NCBI GenBank assembly: GCA_020726505.1
Contig: JAHLEZ010000001.1
Location: 1,426,001-1,490,000, forward strand
From: Leptodontidium sp. MPI-SDFR-AT-0119
Taxonomy: Eukaryota; Ascomycota; Leotiomycetes; Helotiales; Leptodontidiaceae
Length of the DNA stretch: 64,000 nt
Direction: 5' to 3'
Shown piece by piece: positions 45,877-55,665 of this stretch (its first letter is position 1; each line of letters opens with the position of its first letter). The notes beneath the pieces were generated by a model. The model was not told the origin of the DNA and ran no database searches. It worked only from the letters and a program-made list of their open reading frames with translations. Made by a program: the position numbers and the translations under genes.

Positions 45877-46933
45877 CTACATCTCCAACATCGCCCATGT
45901 CTCGTCATCTATCGTCGTATAGATAGCTCCCTCCGCAAGCAACTCATCCCCAGCCTTGAAGATCTCACTTGCGGGTAACTGCAGTCCCTGCGCAATATTA
46001 TGCACATGCAGTCCCTCGTTATTTTGCGGCGAGTTCTTCAAGAATTCATACACCTTTCTCGCAGTTGGTGAGATCCTCAACGACAGAGCCCTGGATGAGC
46101 CAGTCGTAGCAGCACCGCCTCCATTCTGATCCACGAACAATCCACCGCCCTCACTCTTCACAGCTCCGTTCGCACCAATCGTCTCCGGAGGACCCCGCAC
46201 GAAGTACAAATGTACGGCAGTTGCTTCTAGAAGGTGATAGCTAACCTCGTTAAAGTCCTTGACGGGGCGAAGCATGTGTGCTGCAACGTGGCGCTTGTTG
46301 TTGAATGCCTTCAGACGGCCCCAGACGCGGAGGTACTCGCCTTCTTTGGGGAGGTTTTTAGCGGCGTCTGGATCGGCGTCGCTGTCGACCCATTGCTTGA
46401 CTTCGATTAGGCCTGTGCCGTCGTCGAGTTTGTAGGTTGTGTTGGTGGCTTGCGAGGAGAGTTGGTTGATTTGGCCGATGAATGTGAGCTGGAATGGTCT
46501 GGTGAGCTTGATGTCTACCTGGAAAGTACCAGCGTATGAGGGAGACAGACCTGTGTAACTTCGGCGCCATCAATCTTGAAATCGGCGTCAGGATGTGGTT
46601 GCTGACTGTCTAGTCGTCAGTAGGAGGCAAAGTTTTCCTTGGAGGGGTCCATACGCATCAATGATCTGCCTGATGGTAACCGGTCTCAGAGTCTCCTTTC
46701 CGTAGGTCTTCGCAGATTATCAGTATGCTGTATTCAATGCAGAAGGCTGCAGCATACCTTGTTGCCTCCTGGACTGTCTTGACTGCCTTGTTGTGATCCT
46801 CCCATAAATCCTCCTCCTTCTGCCCCACCTTGCGCTCCATATGTGGTGGTTTGGTATCCGCCGTTGTATCCGTAGTTTGCTATAAAGAGTAAGTACTTTC
46901 CGGGACAAAATAGAGGATCAAGGCATACCCATA
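45877..46933 (-). CDS. RFA2: replication protein A 32-kDa subunit (Rfa2/RPA2)
   Basis: Five exons are inferred: 46930..46933 (ATGG, 4 nt), 46758..46879, 46655..46707, 46551..46605 and 45877..46488. They sum to 846 nt (281 aa). Exon 1 joins to exon 2 to read MANYGYNG, then a Gly/Gln-rich phosphorylatable N-terminus (GGFMGGSQQGSQDSPGG). Next come TLRPVTIRQIIDAQ, then the OB fold (DFKIDGAEVTQLTFIGQI, YKLDDGTG, VWGRLKAFNNKRHV), and the C-terminal winged helix (ISPTARKVYEFLKNSPQNNEGLHVHNIAQ). The subunit binds single-stranded DNA with RPA70 and RPA14 in replication and repair. Acceptors were chosen so that the conserved blocks meet exactly. Confidence 0.9.
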
Positions 46934-48406
46934 TCTGCAGATTGTTGATTTTGTTTCGTGGTGGTGAGGGGGGTGTTTACATGGATGAGAAGAACGCGTC
47001 CAAGATAAAGTCGCGAAGCGCGTAAAGTGGCACTAGCTGATCACATGACCGCTGCATTTAAAATTGGTACTTCGAAATGCTTCAGTTTCCTCTTTGAGAA
47101 GCAGAGTTCGGATGTTCATGTCTAGCTGTCGAGTTTCTATACTCTTGATTCTTTTGTTCTGATCCAGCCTCCGCATGATCTCTGCTCGCCATCTCCATCT
47201 ACAGCTGGTTCCTTCTGAAGCGGCATTTCATGAACATCCTTTTTCACAGCTACTGTCAAAAACTTACATTGAGCATCAGAGTGTCGTTAATCCTGGTGCT
47301 CTTCAATTATTCTACCCGAACTTCGATGGAGTTGTTTGTCATTTCTTCACTAATGACGGCACAGATGATGGAATATCTGAGGTCGTGCCATCGTGGTTGA
47401 AGAGCGTGGAAGACTGCACCAAATGGAAGGTTGTGAGGGTTGTATCCGAAAGATCATGGCTCTCCAACTAGGCCAAGAATTGCGGCCACGCCGTATGGAG
47501 TGTCGTGAAATGTGTTGCCCATCGATGCGGCCACAGGGAGGTAGACGCCGAGGGCAGCGCCGTTGATGTTTTTGGAGTAGTTCCTCAAGATCTCTGTATC
47601 AGACTGGCATCTGTCCAAAGGACTCCATTTGATCTCTTCATGAGCAATCTGTGTCGCTCCAGCTGGAATTGCAATTGCTTACATTTAACTAACAAATGCC
47701 CGCTCCAAATTTAGACGTTCCATATCGATGGAGAACAACCGATATTTCTAACCAACAAAGAAGCATATGCATGAAGATGGCCATCAAGCTTTTATCAGCC
47801 TGCTAGACTTCCCATCGTCTCATCTCTCGACGTATTATTGGCTTGGCATAGTGCAAGTGCCGAAGACATTAAGGCTTCCCAAAGCGAGGTATATTTGTTT
47901 TGTTTTATATACATAGCCGCACTGCACAAACAATTTGTTTCGTTGGTAATCCGGGAGATGTGGGACAGCAGTGTTGCTTTTCAGTCGGCAGAATAGCTGC
48001 ATGAATGGGATAGGTCCGCAACGTTCAACCTTGAATCTCTCAGCCTGCGGACCTTTAGGGAAGAGCCATGTTGGAGTTGCAGCTACATCTTCTCCATGCA
48101 TACTTTGAGGTGAGCTCAACTCGATTTGGCGTTTGCAACTGAATCTAGACTGGTGTACAGGTGTTTTCATACCTTTCACTCTGGTTAAATGACCTATACC
48201 ACCAGATTTTCCAATCGTGCTCTGCCTCTAGCGATTCTCTATGTTACTCTGTCAATCTGGGTAAAGGGTGGCATCTCGTCTGGTACTTTGTTGGCATGTT
48301 GGCAGTTGGCAGTTGAACTTTCCGAAGGAAGACGATCCTTGTAATTGTTTCCCCAGTGGTACGAGTTCGCCTCTCGATGCACTTATCACGATGGGGGCAA
48401 TTCTGT
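46934..48406. other. intergenic with a coding-like minus-strand fragment
   Basis: Most of this stretch shows no gene. Overlapping plus-strand frames at 47175-47471 and 47505-47714 appear antisense to the fragment described separately at 47454-47648. A minus-strand frame at 47835-48179 has no domain. Confidence 0.4.
47454..47648 (-). pseudogene. unrecognised coding-like fragment
   Basis: On the minus strand, after a splice-like acceptor (CGACACAG), 64 codons are open and read with a protein-like composition (EEIKWSPLDRCQSDTEILRN, INGAALGVYLPVAASMGNTF). A GTAAGC donor lies just upstream. It ends at a TGA, and no flanking exon can be read. It may be a fragment of a decayed gene; I do not recognise the family. 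Confidence 0.3.
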
Positions 48407-48414
48407 TATAAGAA
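48407..48414 (+). promoter_or_regulatory. TATA-like box before the cysteine-rich gene
   Basis: TATAAGAA lies 138 bp upstream of the point where translation is expected to begin (48545). It supports a promoter for the hidden small gene. Confidence 0.35.
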
Positions 48415-48544
48415 GGAGCCCGCTCTTGTTATGACTTTGGATTCTCATAGAACTGTCAGGAACCTACCTACATCCTCTTCATCGGGCAACTAGCGGCCTA
48501 CTCCTTCGCGACGTCTCCAGGGAATTCCTAGGTCTATATCTACC

Positions 48545-48892
48545 ATCGTGGCTTTCAAGAACCTTTTTCGACTCCTTCTTGCCCTAATCGCCATTCGGAG
48601 TGCTGTCTCTTATGTGGTGCCTGCGGCATCTCCTGGAGTTCCAGGAGTTCTTTCTCCAGGTATGGCGCATTTTAAACCCCCCAATTAAAGTCCAATCTGT
48701 ATCTTATCTTGCTAACCTCTACGGAAATATTAAGCACGCAAATGCTGCCGCGAAGTATCGGAATGCCCTCGATCAGCTGGCTATCCATTCATGCATTGCT
48801 GTCGGCGACCATCCAGCACAACCTGCTCGGATGGAAGCCCGTTCAGTACATTGGGAGAATGTGTTCAGTCGAAATCGGATTTCAAGTGCTAG
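48545..48892 (+). pseudogene. small secreted eight-cysteine protein, start codon reads ATC
   Basis: Two exons, 48545..48659 and 48735..48892, are joined by a 75-bp intron (GTATGG..TTAAG, branch GCTAAC 18 nt before the acceptor). They sum to 273 nt (90 residues). The first exon reads VAFKNLFRLLLALIAIRSAVS, a textbook signal peptide, right after an ATC in the place of ATG (context TACCATCG). A Pro/Gly/Ala/Val linker follows. The second exon carries eight cysteines with spacing CC-x5-C-x10-CC-x7-C-x11-C-x8-C and ends in Cys. This is the build of fungal small secreted, effector-like or antimicrobial proteins. I do not recognise the family. No ATG is available in frame upstream before a stop at 48491. 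Either the start is lost (G to C), or a base is wrong, or another 5' exon supplies it. Confidence 0.55.
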
Positions 48893-50004
48893 CAATGGGT
48901 CGACTTGGAGGACTGATGTGCAGGTAGTACGATGGCTGTGGAATAGTGTGAAGTTGGGTCAGGGAGAGGACATACTATTGAGACGGATGAACCCATGTTG
49001 CGTCGATTCATCGGCTCTTCAACAATAGTACCAAATCGAACCGCCTGGTCTCAAATAAAGCCACACTTGATTGCAAGACCAATCCATGGTACTATTCGGT
49101 CCATTTCAAGACTCGGACCCACGTCATCAGAAAACAAAGCACGACGCATTTGACATCGCGGGGTTGAAGCATCCGTGCGACTCACATCAGCTATCCTGTT
49201 AAATAAAAACCTAGAGACTAGCCACAGTGCATCATTTCCAGAGTCAGATAAGCTTAATGTTGTGGTTCTGTGCTAGTCGGCTGATCTTTGGTTGATTTCA
49301 TACTGCTGGGCCGAGGTCAAAAATGCCCTCCAGCGTCCGAAAGGCGATTCTCCTCCACGCTCTTGTACTCGAGTAGCATCTTTTATGATATTTTGCAGGT
49401 CACAAATTCTATTTTGACTACACGGAGCTTTTTAAATGGCAACTCCAGTTGCCCAAGAAGGTTTGTGGGCCTTGTTGTTGGAGCAGCACTCTCTACCAGC
49501 TATGACAACGAAGGAGACAAACGGAACTGCTCTTCCGCTTTCTTTACTGTAGTTCTCATCCACGCCATGCTCTCAAGCTTTGCCAATACCGGGAGGTTCT
49601 GCCTCGGTATTTAACTAGAGAAAGCTTCTTCAGCCATAATACTCCTCTCACTGGTCAGCGCTGAATACAAGCTGCAGCCACCATCTCAAGTTCCTATTAA
49701 GCTTCATCCAAGCCTGGCCAGTGCGAGGAACGATAGAGTCAGGTTAAGCTTTCTGATCGGCGTGGCTGTCAATCGCTGTCTAAATCCAAAGAGGAATGTG
49801 GTCATGGTAGGCGCTGCTTTTTGCTCGTCTGCATGGAACGCATCTCCCTAGACGCCTATGAAAGAAAGCTATTCGACAGCCGTTGACGACCCCATGGCTT
49901 CTTCCGAGAGGATCTACTTTTCTAATAATGCCACTATTTTAATTTGACCTCGGGGATGGGTTGGTCGTCGATGATAGTGCCATGGTCTCGTTTCTGGGAA
50001 ACTG
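48893..50004. other. intergenic
   Basis: A plus-strand frame of 108 codons (49288-49614) and shorter ones are here without features. No gene supported. Confidence 0.45.
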
Positions 50005-50011
50005 ATATAAA
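50005..50011 (+). promoter_or_regulatory. TATA box of the sedolisin gene
   Basis: TATAAAT lies 75 bp upstream of the ATG at 50080, a good fungal spacing. Confidence 0.5.
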
Positions 50012-50079
50012 TCGTCTGGATTCCCCTCGTCCTCATTCATTATGTAGTTCGGTCCAACAACAGCAATAGCAACATCATC

Positions 50080-52497
50080 ATGCATTTCTTTCAAGTAGCT
50101 CTTCTGGGTGCATTCGCTGCACAGGCTGCAGCTGCACCTTTCTCTTCTAGCCATGCTGTTCATGAACGCCGGGACTATGTTCCGAAGGCCTGGATGAAAA
50201 GAGGCAGAGTTGATGCAAACGTCGAACTACCCGTCCGTATCGGCATGACCCAGAGTAATCTCGATAAGGGACACGATTTATTGATGGAAGTGTAAGTTGA
50301 CTGCCCAGAAGTTCTCAATTCCAGATTAGACATTCTGATCCCCGCCAATAGTTCTCATCCTGGATCCAAGAAGTATGGTCAACATTATTCTGCCGAAGAA
50401 GTCGCAGATATTTTTGCTCCATCTCAAAAAACTGTTGATGCGGTACACGAATGGCTTGTCTCGGCTGGCATTGCCGCCGAGAAAATTTCACAATCCGTCA
50501 ACAAGCAGTGGATGCAATTCGACGCCTCTGCTTTCGATCTCGAGTCTCTTTTGGGTACTGAATATCACGAATATGAACATTCTGGCACTGGAAAAACCAC
50601 CCTGGCTTGTGATAAGCAAGTGGTTTTAGCTTCTCGACTCTTCGTCTATAGCTAACAATAAGTCAGATATCACGTTCCATCTCACATCCGAGAGCATATT
50701 GACTACATCACTCCAGGCACTAAGCTCTTCAGTTCCCACCGTCAACCTAACCCCAACGCCGAGATTGAGAAGCGTACCTTTGGCGTCACTAGCGGTAAGG
50801 GAAACGGTGGCTTTCTGCCTCCTCTTCTCAAGGACCTCGGAATGGCCATCGAGGCTTTGCTGGCAATTCCCGGGTTGCAAGTCTGCGGCACCGCGATTAC
50901 ACCCATCTGTATCCAGACACTCTACAACGTTACTAAACCCACTAAGGCTGCTCCTGGAAATCAATTAGGTATCTTTGAGGATCTTGGAGACGTTTACAGT
51001 CAGACCGATTTGGATCTCTTCTTCTTGAGTCTTGCTCAGTAAGCCTTCCTGTCGGGATGTAGAGTTCTATCTCAGGCTGATAAACAATAGGAGTATCCCA
51101 CTTGGCACGCACCCCACTCTCAAAGCTGTCGATGGGGCTGTTGCACCAGTTAACGTTTTGTCTGCTGGCCCAGAGTCAGATCTGTACGTTTCCCTTGGTT
51201 GGATTTGTATTTCGGCCTCAAGTCTTGGATTTGGTTCACCGGGAGGCATGACAGCCGAACTGCACACCGACTTAGATCAAGTACTGACTTTCCTTTCCGG
51301 CAGTGATTTCCAAGTTGCTTATCCTCTCATCTATCCTCAAAACACTATTCTCTTTCAGACAGACGACCCAGTGTATGAGGCCAACTACACATTCAACGGC
51401 TTCCTTAACACTTTCTTGGACGCCATTGACGGGTCCTACTGCTCATACGTCGATCCCCTGGACCCACCATACCCAAATCCCTCGAATGCCCCAGGGGCCT
51501 ACAAGGGTAAATTGCAGTGTGGTGTTTATAAGCCAGTCAGTTGCACAACCCTTTCGCTTAGGTGGCCCAGCTGACTTTGAACAGACCAATGTCATTTCCA
51601 TTTCCTACGGTGGAGGGGAGGCGGACCTTCCACCTGCATACCAGAAGCGCCAGTGTGCCGAGTTTATGAAGCTCGGCATGCAAGGCGTCTCAGTTGTCCT
51701 TGCTTCAGGAGACAGTGGGGTAGCAGGATCACCCGGGGAAGGTGGAAACGCCGATGGATGCCTTGGGACAGGTCAAATATTCGCTCCAGACTTTCCAGCA
51801 ACGTGAGTAGTCCCCACCTTGTCCTTTTTTTTCCTTCGAGGTCACGCATGCTGACTAGCTTTGCAGTTGCCCATATCTCACTGCTGTAGGTGGCACGACC
51901 CTCCCACAAGGAGCCAATGTCAAAACCGATGCTGAGACCGCTGTCACCCGCTTCGGAAGCGGCGGTGGTTTTTCCAACATCTATCCCAGACCAGCTTATC
52001 AGCAAGCAGCTGTATCCGCTTACTTGGCCAATTATCCACCTCCATACAAGCCGTATAGCGGCGTAGACAACATGAACATCGGAGCCGGAGGTGGAATCTA
52101 CAACAAGGACGGTCGTGGATATCCTGACGTTAGTTCGGTGGGAGACAATATCGTCATTTTCAACAAAGGGGCCCCAACTCTCATTGGTGGCACTTCAGCT
52201 TCTGCTCCAATCTTCGCCTCGATCCTCAACCGTATCAACGAGGAGAGAATCGCTGCTGGAAAGTCGACTGTTGGTTTCGTCAACCCTACTCTCGTAAGTT
52301 CTCGTCTTCCAAACTCAAAAATTCTCTTTGCTAATCTGCTATAGTACGCCCATCCACAAGTCCTGCATGATATTACTATAGGAAACAATCCTGGCTGTAA
52401 TACCAACGGATTTGCAGCATCGAATGGATGGGATCCTGTCACTGGCTTGGGCACGCCAAATTACCCAGCTATGTTGAAGCTTTTTATGAGCCTTTAA
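50080..52497 (+). CDS. secreted sedolisin / tripeptidyl-peptidase (peptidase family S53)
   Basis: Eight exons: 50080..50291, 50352..50615, 50667..51038, 51091..51183, 51304..51535, 51585..51802, 51867..52293 and 52345..52497, sum 1,971 nt (656 aa). The signal peptide MHFFQVALLGAFAAQAAA is followed by a prodomain (PGSKKYGQHYSAEEVADIF) and the catalytic domain. Catalytic residues are Glu311 and Asp315 in ESDLDFQ, Asp434 (oxyanion) in ASGDSGV, and Ser574 in GGTSASAP. The C-terminal calcium site GNNPGCNTNGF..WDPVTGLG is intact. These acid proteases cut tripeptides from N-termini outside the cell. Intron 2 appears to use a GC donor (AA|GCAAGT at 50616), the only choice that restores CDKYHVPSHI. 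Intron 4 (120 bp) is in frame without stops and splits the catalytic ESDL|DFQ motif. Confidence 0.93.
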
Positions 52498-54549
52498 GAG
52501 TGAAACAACGAGTAATTTGAAAAAGGGGCGCGGTCGAATGGAGGTGGGGATGCCGTTCTGACTGGTCGGAGCTTTGTTGATGTGATGGGATTAAGCGAAG
52601 TTATTGTAATGACACTAATAATAATGCCTCTTGTCATGTTAAGGAATTGAGAATATTTGTGATCTTTAGTACTTCTTTGTTATTGCCGAACTTCACGTTA
52701 TCAATTGTGCGTAGCTAGCGAGGTGGCTGGGCGCCGCCGCCGGCTTGTATCAATAGGTGGTGTATCGTCGGGAGCAAAATATCGCTAACTAAAAGACAAC
52801 AAGGTCAAAAAAAAGTATTCAATTTAATTCTCACGACCTCGCTGCTTTATAGAAGTAGAGAATGTACTTATATTGATGAATGCCATTAGCACCACCCTCC
52901 AATTTCCACCTGTCCGCCGTGTTTTTTCTGTGAGTCGTTTATCCGAATGTTTTTGTTTTTCTTTCCGATTTGTTTGAAGTGCTTGCTGTCCGCAGACTGC
53001 CATTGGCTTTTTGCAAAGCCGGTCACCTGGGAACCATAATGACAAACTTAATTCACTTGCAACTGGGGCCCCAGTCACCGTGCAACTTAATACCAAGAGA
53101 TGTCGCGCAAACACTCTGGTCAACTGTTTTGGGATTGTACCCCGATCGCAGCGCGAGGCTGGACCCAACTGTACTATTCACTGTACTATTCACTGTTAGT
53201 TTCAAATTGAATGAATTCGCAGTGATAAGCGGCGAAGCCGAGAGAATTTGATTGATTTGAGATGCTGAATTCGCTATTTCAGATCAAATAACAGTTAGTA
53301 CCGTGCCAAGCTTTCGTTTGGCCCCGACGAAGCGAGTAAATAAGTCAGAAATATAGTTTTTATTTTTTAAAAAAAAGGTTTGGATCAAGTTTCTCTGCCA
53401 CATTTCACAAGAACGGAAGTTTACCTCACTCTTTTGATTTTGTTGTTTAAATCCGCAACTACCCGCCATATTTTTTGTTTTCTTTCCGAATTGTCAAATT
53501 CTTGCAACTGATCTGCAGTCCGCTGTAAACTCTGCCCTAGAAGGGAGACGTACCCACACCATTCGACTTCCCCTTTCTCAGCTGATCTCGATGACCGGCT
53601 GCCGAAAAGGACCTAATAAAGGTTTGTTGTCGATTTGCCAGGGAGCTTGCGCCTCGACCTGAACTTTGGGTCGCAGTGCCGTCTGGGTTGATAGTGTTTC
53701 TGGACTTTGTTAGTCACTGCTGTGGAATTCAATAGGGAATGGATGTGGCAGAGAAACTTGAATCATTTTGTTAAAATCTGCTTATTTGGCTACATGTTGT
53801 CCATTGTGTTTTCCATGTTTTCTCAGCTAAGCGAGGATGAGAAAATTCCATATTAGCCGCAACATCAGGCCAGTGAATCGTTACCGGTCCAGATGTGCCT
53901 TAATGAAAGTAGCTATTGAAACTCGGTGTCTTCTCTCAATTGAGGTAGTGTGTGCTGTTGATGTGGCGTAGCAGCTGGCGGAGGGCTAACAATTCCATGC
54001 AATGAACTAACTGCCTTCGACAATTGAACATGCCAATGTATTTATAAATTTCAAGACCTCTATCTCTGACGTATAACTGGGAGCTAATCTTGAAGAGCAG
54101 AATGGAGACCTGTAAATCGTATCAAAGAGCAAATCTAAAATCAGATAAGAGGAAGTGATTTTGAGATCCCACTGTAGGCATTGGCCTGCTTGAAAGTGGT
54201 GACAGCTCTGGGCCGATTGACGGCACCGTTCAAAAACAGACTAATACTCAACCTAGATGGAAGTGAATCCAAGAGACAGGAAATAAACAATGTCTACTCT
54301 CCTCATGCTGCTAAAGTAAATCGAAAATACCTGCGGATTTTGGGATATGGTGCACGTGATATGCTAGCCAGCTTCCTGAGTTCCCTTGGTATCTCGTTTC
54401 TCTTTCGCTTTCGCTTTCGCAATCGCAACGCGACTTCTTCCCCCCGCCATCTTCACCTCCACCCTCATCCCTATCCTTCCACCAACCACTAACAAAGCTA
54501 TCACAAAGTCGAGCGGGAGATCAGTCTTCCGTGGCAAATCTGGTGAGCC
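52498..54549. other. large AT-rich intergenic region
   Basis: About 2 kb without a gene. Two related stretches, near 52916-52970 and 53460-53500, share a CCGCC(A/G)T.TTTTTT..TTTTCTTTCCGA pattern and look like diverged copies. A poly-T/A run is at 53355-53375. TTTCGC is repeated three times near 54400, just before the J-protein gene. Confidence 0.45.
53168..53197. repeat. 12-bp tandem repeat
   Basis: ACTGTACTATTC occurs twice in a row and then partly (ACTGTTA). It is a short local duplication in the intergenic region. Confidence 0.8.
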
Positions 54550-55305
54550 ATGACTACCACGCCCGTGAAAGCTGACGATGATATCGACGAACTTGAAGCT
54601 CTAGCATCTGAGGAGAAAGAGTACTTGAAAGTGAGCGCTCCTTTACTACGCCTCTTGATCTACACTTACTGACACAATATCCCACAACAGGATGCAGAAA
54701 TTGATCGGATCCTAAAAGCCTTCCGTCTAGATGCGTATGTATTACCTTTGCTTGGGCGCCTGCCACCCTGCTAACCCAATCCTAGCTATGCAGTTCTCGA
54801 CCTCCAACCCGGCGTGCCCGAATCCGACATTAAGAAATGCTATCGCGTCAAATCCCTCCTGATCCATCCGGATAAGACCAAGAACCCCCAAGCACCGGAT
54901 GCCTTCGACCGGCTGAAGAAAGCGCAGACGGAGCTCATGGACGAGAAGCACCGCGAGCGCCTCGATGAAGCCATTGCAGATGCGCGCATGCTCTTGATCC
55001 GCGAGAACAAGTGGACGGTGGACAGCCCAGAACTGAAAATGGAGGCATTTGCTAAGGATTGGAGGGAGAAGACTAAGATGGTGCTGATTGATAATGAGCA
55101 TAGGCGACGCAGACAGGTGAAGGCTCAGATGCAAGAGGAGGGTCGCGAGCAGAAGAAGGCGGATGATGAGCTGGAGGCGAGGAAGAGGAAGAGGGAACAT
55201 GAACAGGATTGGGAGAGTACGAGGGATCAGCGGATTGGAAGTTGGCGGGACTTTCAGAAGGGTGGCGAGAAGAAGAAAAAGAAGAAGGCGAAGCCTTTGG
55301 GTTAG
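54550..55305 (+). CDS. J-domain protein, DNAJC8/SPF31-like
   Basis: Three exons, 54550..54630, 54691..54734 and 54786..55305, sum to 645 nt (214 aa). The J-domain lies near the N-terminus (residues about 40-110), with YAVLDLQPGVPESDIKKCYR and the HPD motif in LLIHPDKTKNP. A conserved ERLDEAIADAR helix follows, then a long charged, Lys/Arg/Glu-rich coil and a basic end (KKKKKKAKPLG). This is the build of human DNAJC8 and yeast/plant SPF31-like proteins, linked to the spliceosome. Transcription start is likely in the pyrimidine-rich leader before 54550. The exon 1 acidic stretch DDDIDELEALASEEKEYLK is typical of the family. Confidence 0.85.
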
Positions 55306-55665
55306 ATGGGTCTTTTATGTTGGAGTTCTCAGAGGTCAGTGGCGCTCGCAACTTGATTTTCGGTCTGTTGGTGGTCTCCAGTCTGGTATGCACTTAGAGC
55401 TACTTCACAATATAGGTTAGTCTCAGAATGAAGCATCCTTCAATCAGTAGGCATCACATCACGTCAGCAATTTACTAAGTTACTTAACATAACCAGGTTA
55501 AGTAGATTGAAATACTAATTAATGGAACACCTTTAACATTCAGCAAACAGAAATATACGTTTGACACTGCAATTCGCTCAGCACCTCCCCCAGCAACCGA
55601 ACACCATCAAGCTGACCACAGCGGCATCCTCCTCGCTCAACATGAGAAACTCTCACCATCTCAAA
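55306..55665. other. intergenic, convergent
   Basis: This spacer lies between the 3' ends of the J-protein and the coiled-coil gene. It is AT-rich from 55450 to 55560. No gene seen. Confidence 0.5.

Noticed and set aside
48600..49028. A 142-codon plus-strand open frame
   Set aside because: It overlaps the cysteine-rich gene in another frame and reads through its intron; it has no domain or signal features.
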